Of a DNA stretch of 22,073 nucleotides, positions 22,058 through 22,073 are shown piece by piece. How positions within the stretch are numbered: the first letter of the stretch is position 1; each line of letters begins with the position of its first letter. Under the pieces are notes generated by a model. That model had not been told where the DNA came from. It did not search any database and saw only the letters and a list, made by a program, of their open reading frames with translations. Source of the DNA: UMGS973 sp964507795 (lineage in GTDB: Bacteria > Bacillota > Clostridia > Peptostreptococcales > Anaerovoracaceae); NCBI GenBank assembly GCA_964507795.1, contig CAZDQV010000027.1:1-22073 (forward strand). The letters are read 5' to 3'. A program made the position numbers and the translations under genes.

Positions 22058-22073
22058 ATTTTACGGCAGACAT

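Noticed and set aside
1..22073. Mobile element boundaries, CRISPR arrays or tRNA genes
   Set aside because: No transposase, integrase, regular direct repeats, flanking inverted repeats or tRNA-like sequence were found by reading both strands.

Overview
The window (about 42% G+C by eye) looks like chromosome from an anaerobic, low-GC Gram-positive bacterium of the class Clostridia. This rests on the gene families together: RqcP and YlmH S4 proteins, a DUF3048 (YerB-like) protein, a TSCPD-domain protein, an EFR1-type ferredoxin/flavodoxin, a flavodiiron O2/NO reductase with a rubredoxin tail, a zinc-macrodomain/class-M sirtuin pair, and a Gram-positive UmuC-like polymerase with a YolD partner. 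Ribosome binding sites are mostly strong AGGAGG types. I cannot name a genus. I see no rRNA, tRNA, CRISPR array, transposase, integrase or insertion sequence, and no gene-free stretch over 300 bases.

Layout. (1) 146-5238, minus strand: seven tightly packed genes in the order YgjP-like metallopeptidase, PrsW-type intramembrane protease, an unlisted 26-residue membrane peptide, MTA/SAH nucleosidase, MarR regulator, long-chain acyl-CoA synthetase and RqcP, then a candidate terminator. (2) 5310-6695, minus: cysteine synthase cysK followed by an Rrf2 regulator with four cysteines, a CymR-like arrangement. (3) 6856-8968: an HxlR regulator divergent from a macrodomain ADP-ribosylhydrolase and a class-M sirtuin, with overlapping back-to-back promoters and a 14-base perfect palindrome between them; a hairpin terminator follows the sirtuin. 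(4) 9032-10363, minus: the flavodiiron protein. (5) 10465-12383, minus: YlmH then the DUF3048 protein; divergent from them is a small TSCPD protein (12458-12715).

(6) 12719-19555, minus: a long, mostly overlapping gene string read from a promoter near 19630. Its order is EFR1 ferredoxin, Tag glycosylase, a CrtO-acyltransferase-like membrane protein, Y-family polymerase, CPBP protease, an atypical Asp/Glu racemase, a broken GrpB remnant, a VOC protein, YolD and endonuclease IV. Tag and Nfo make and process abasic sites, and the polymerase with YolD would serve translesion synthesis, so this is an alkylation-repair and damage-tolerance cluster split by unrelated, transfer-prone genes. (7) 19671-22057: a divergent flavodoxin-fold NAD(P)H oxidoreductase, a convergent SMR transporter with the guanidinium-exporter residue pattern, an internally deleted transglutaminase-like remnant, and a DUF2804 protein.

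The most interesting items are the ADP-ribosylation module without its usual lipoyl partners, the 26-residue membrane peptide, the interrupted repair cluster with a GrpB scar, and the core-deleted transglutaminase that is still preceded by a promoter and ribosome binding site.
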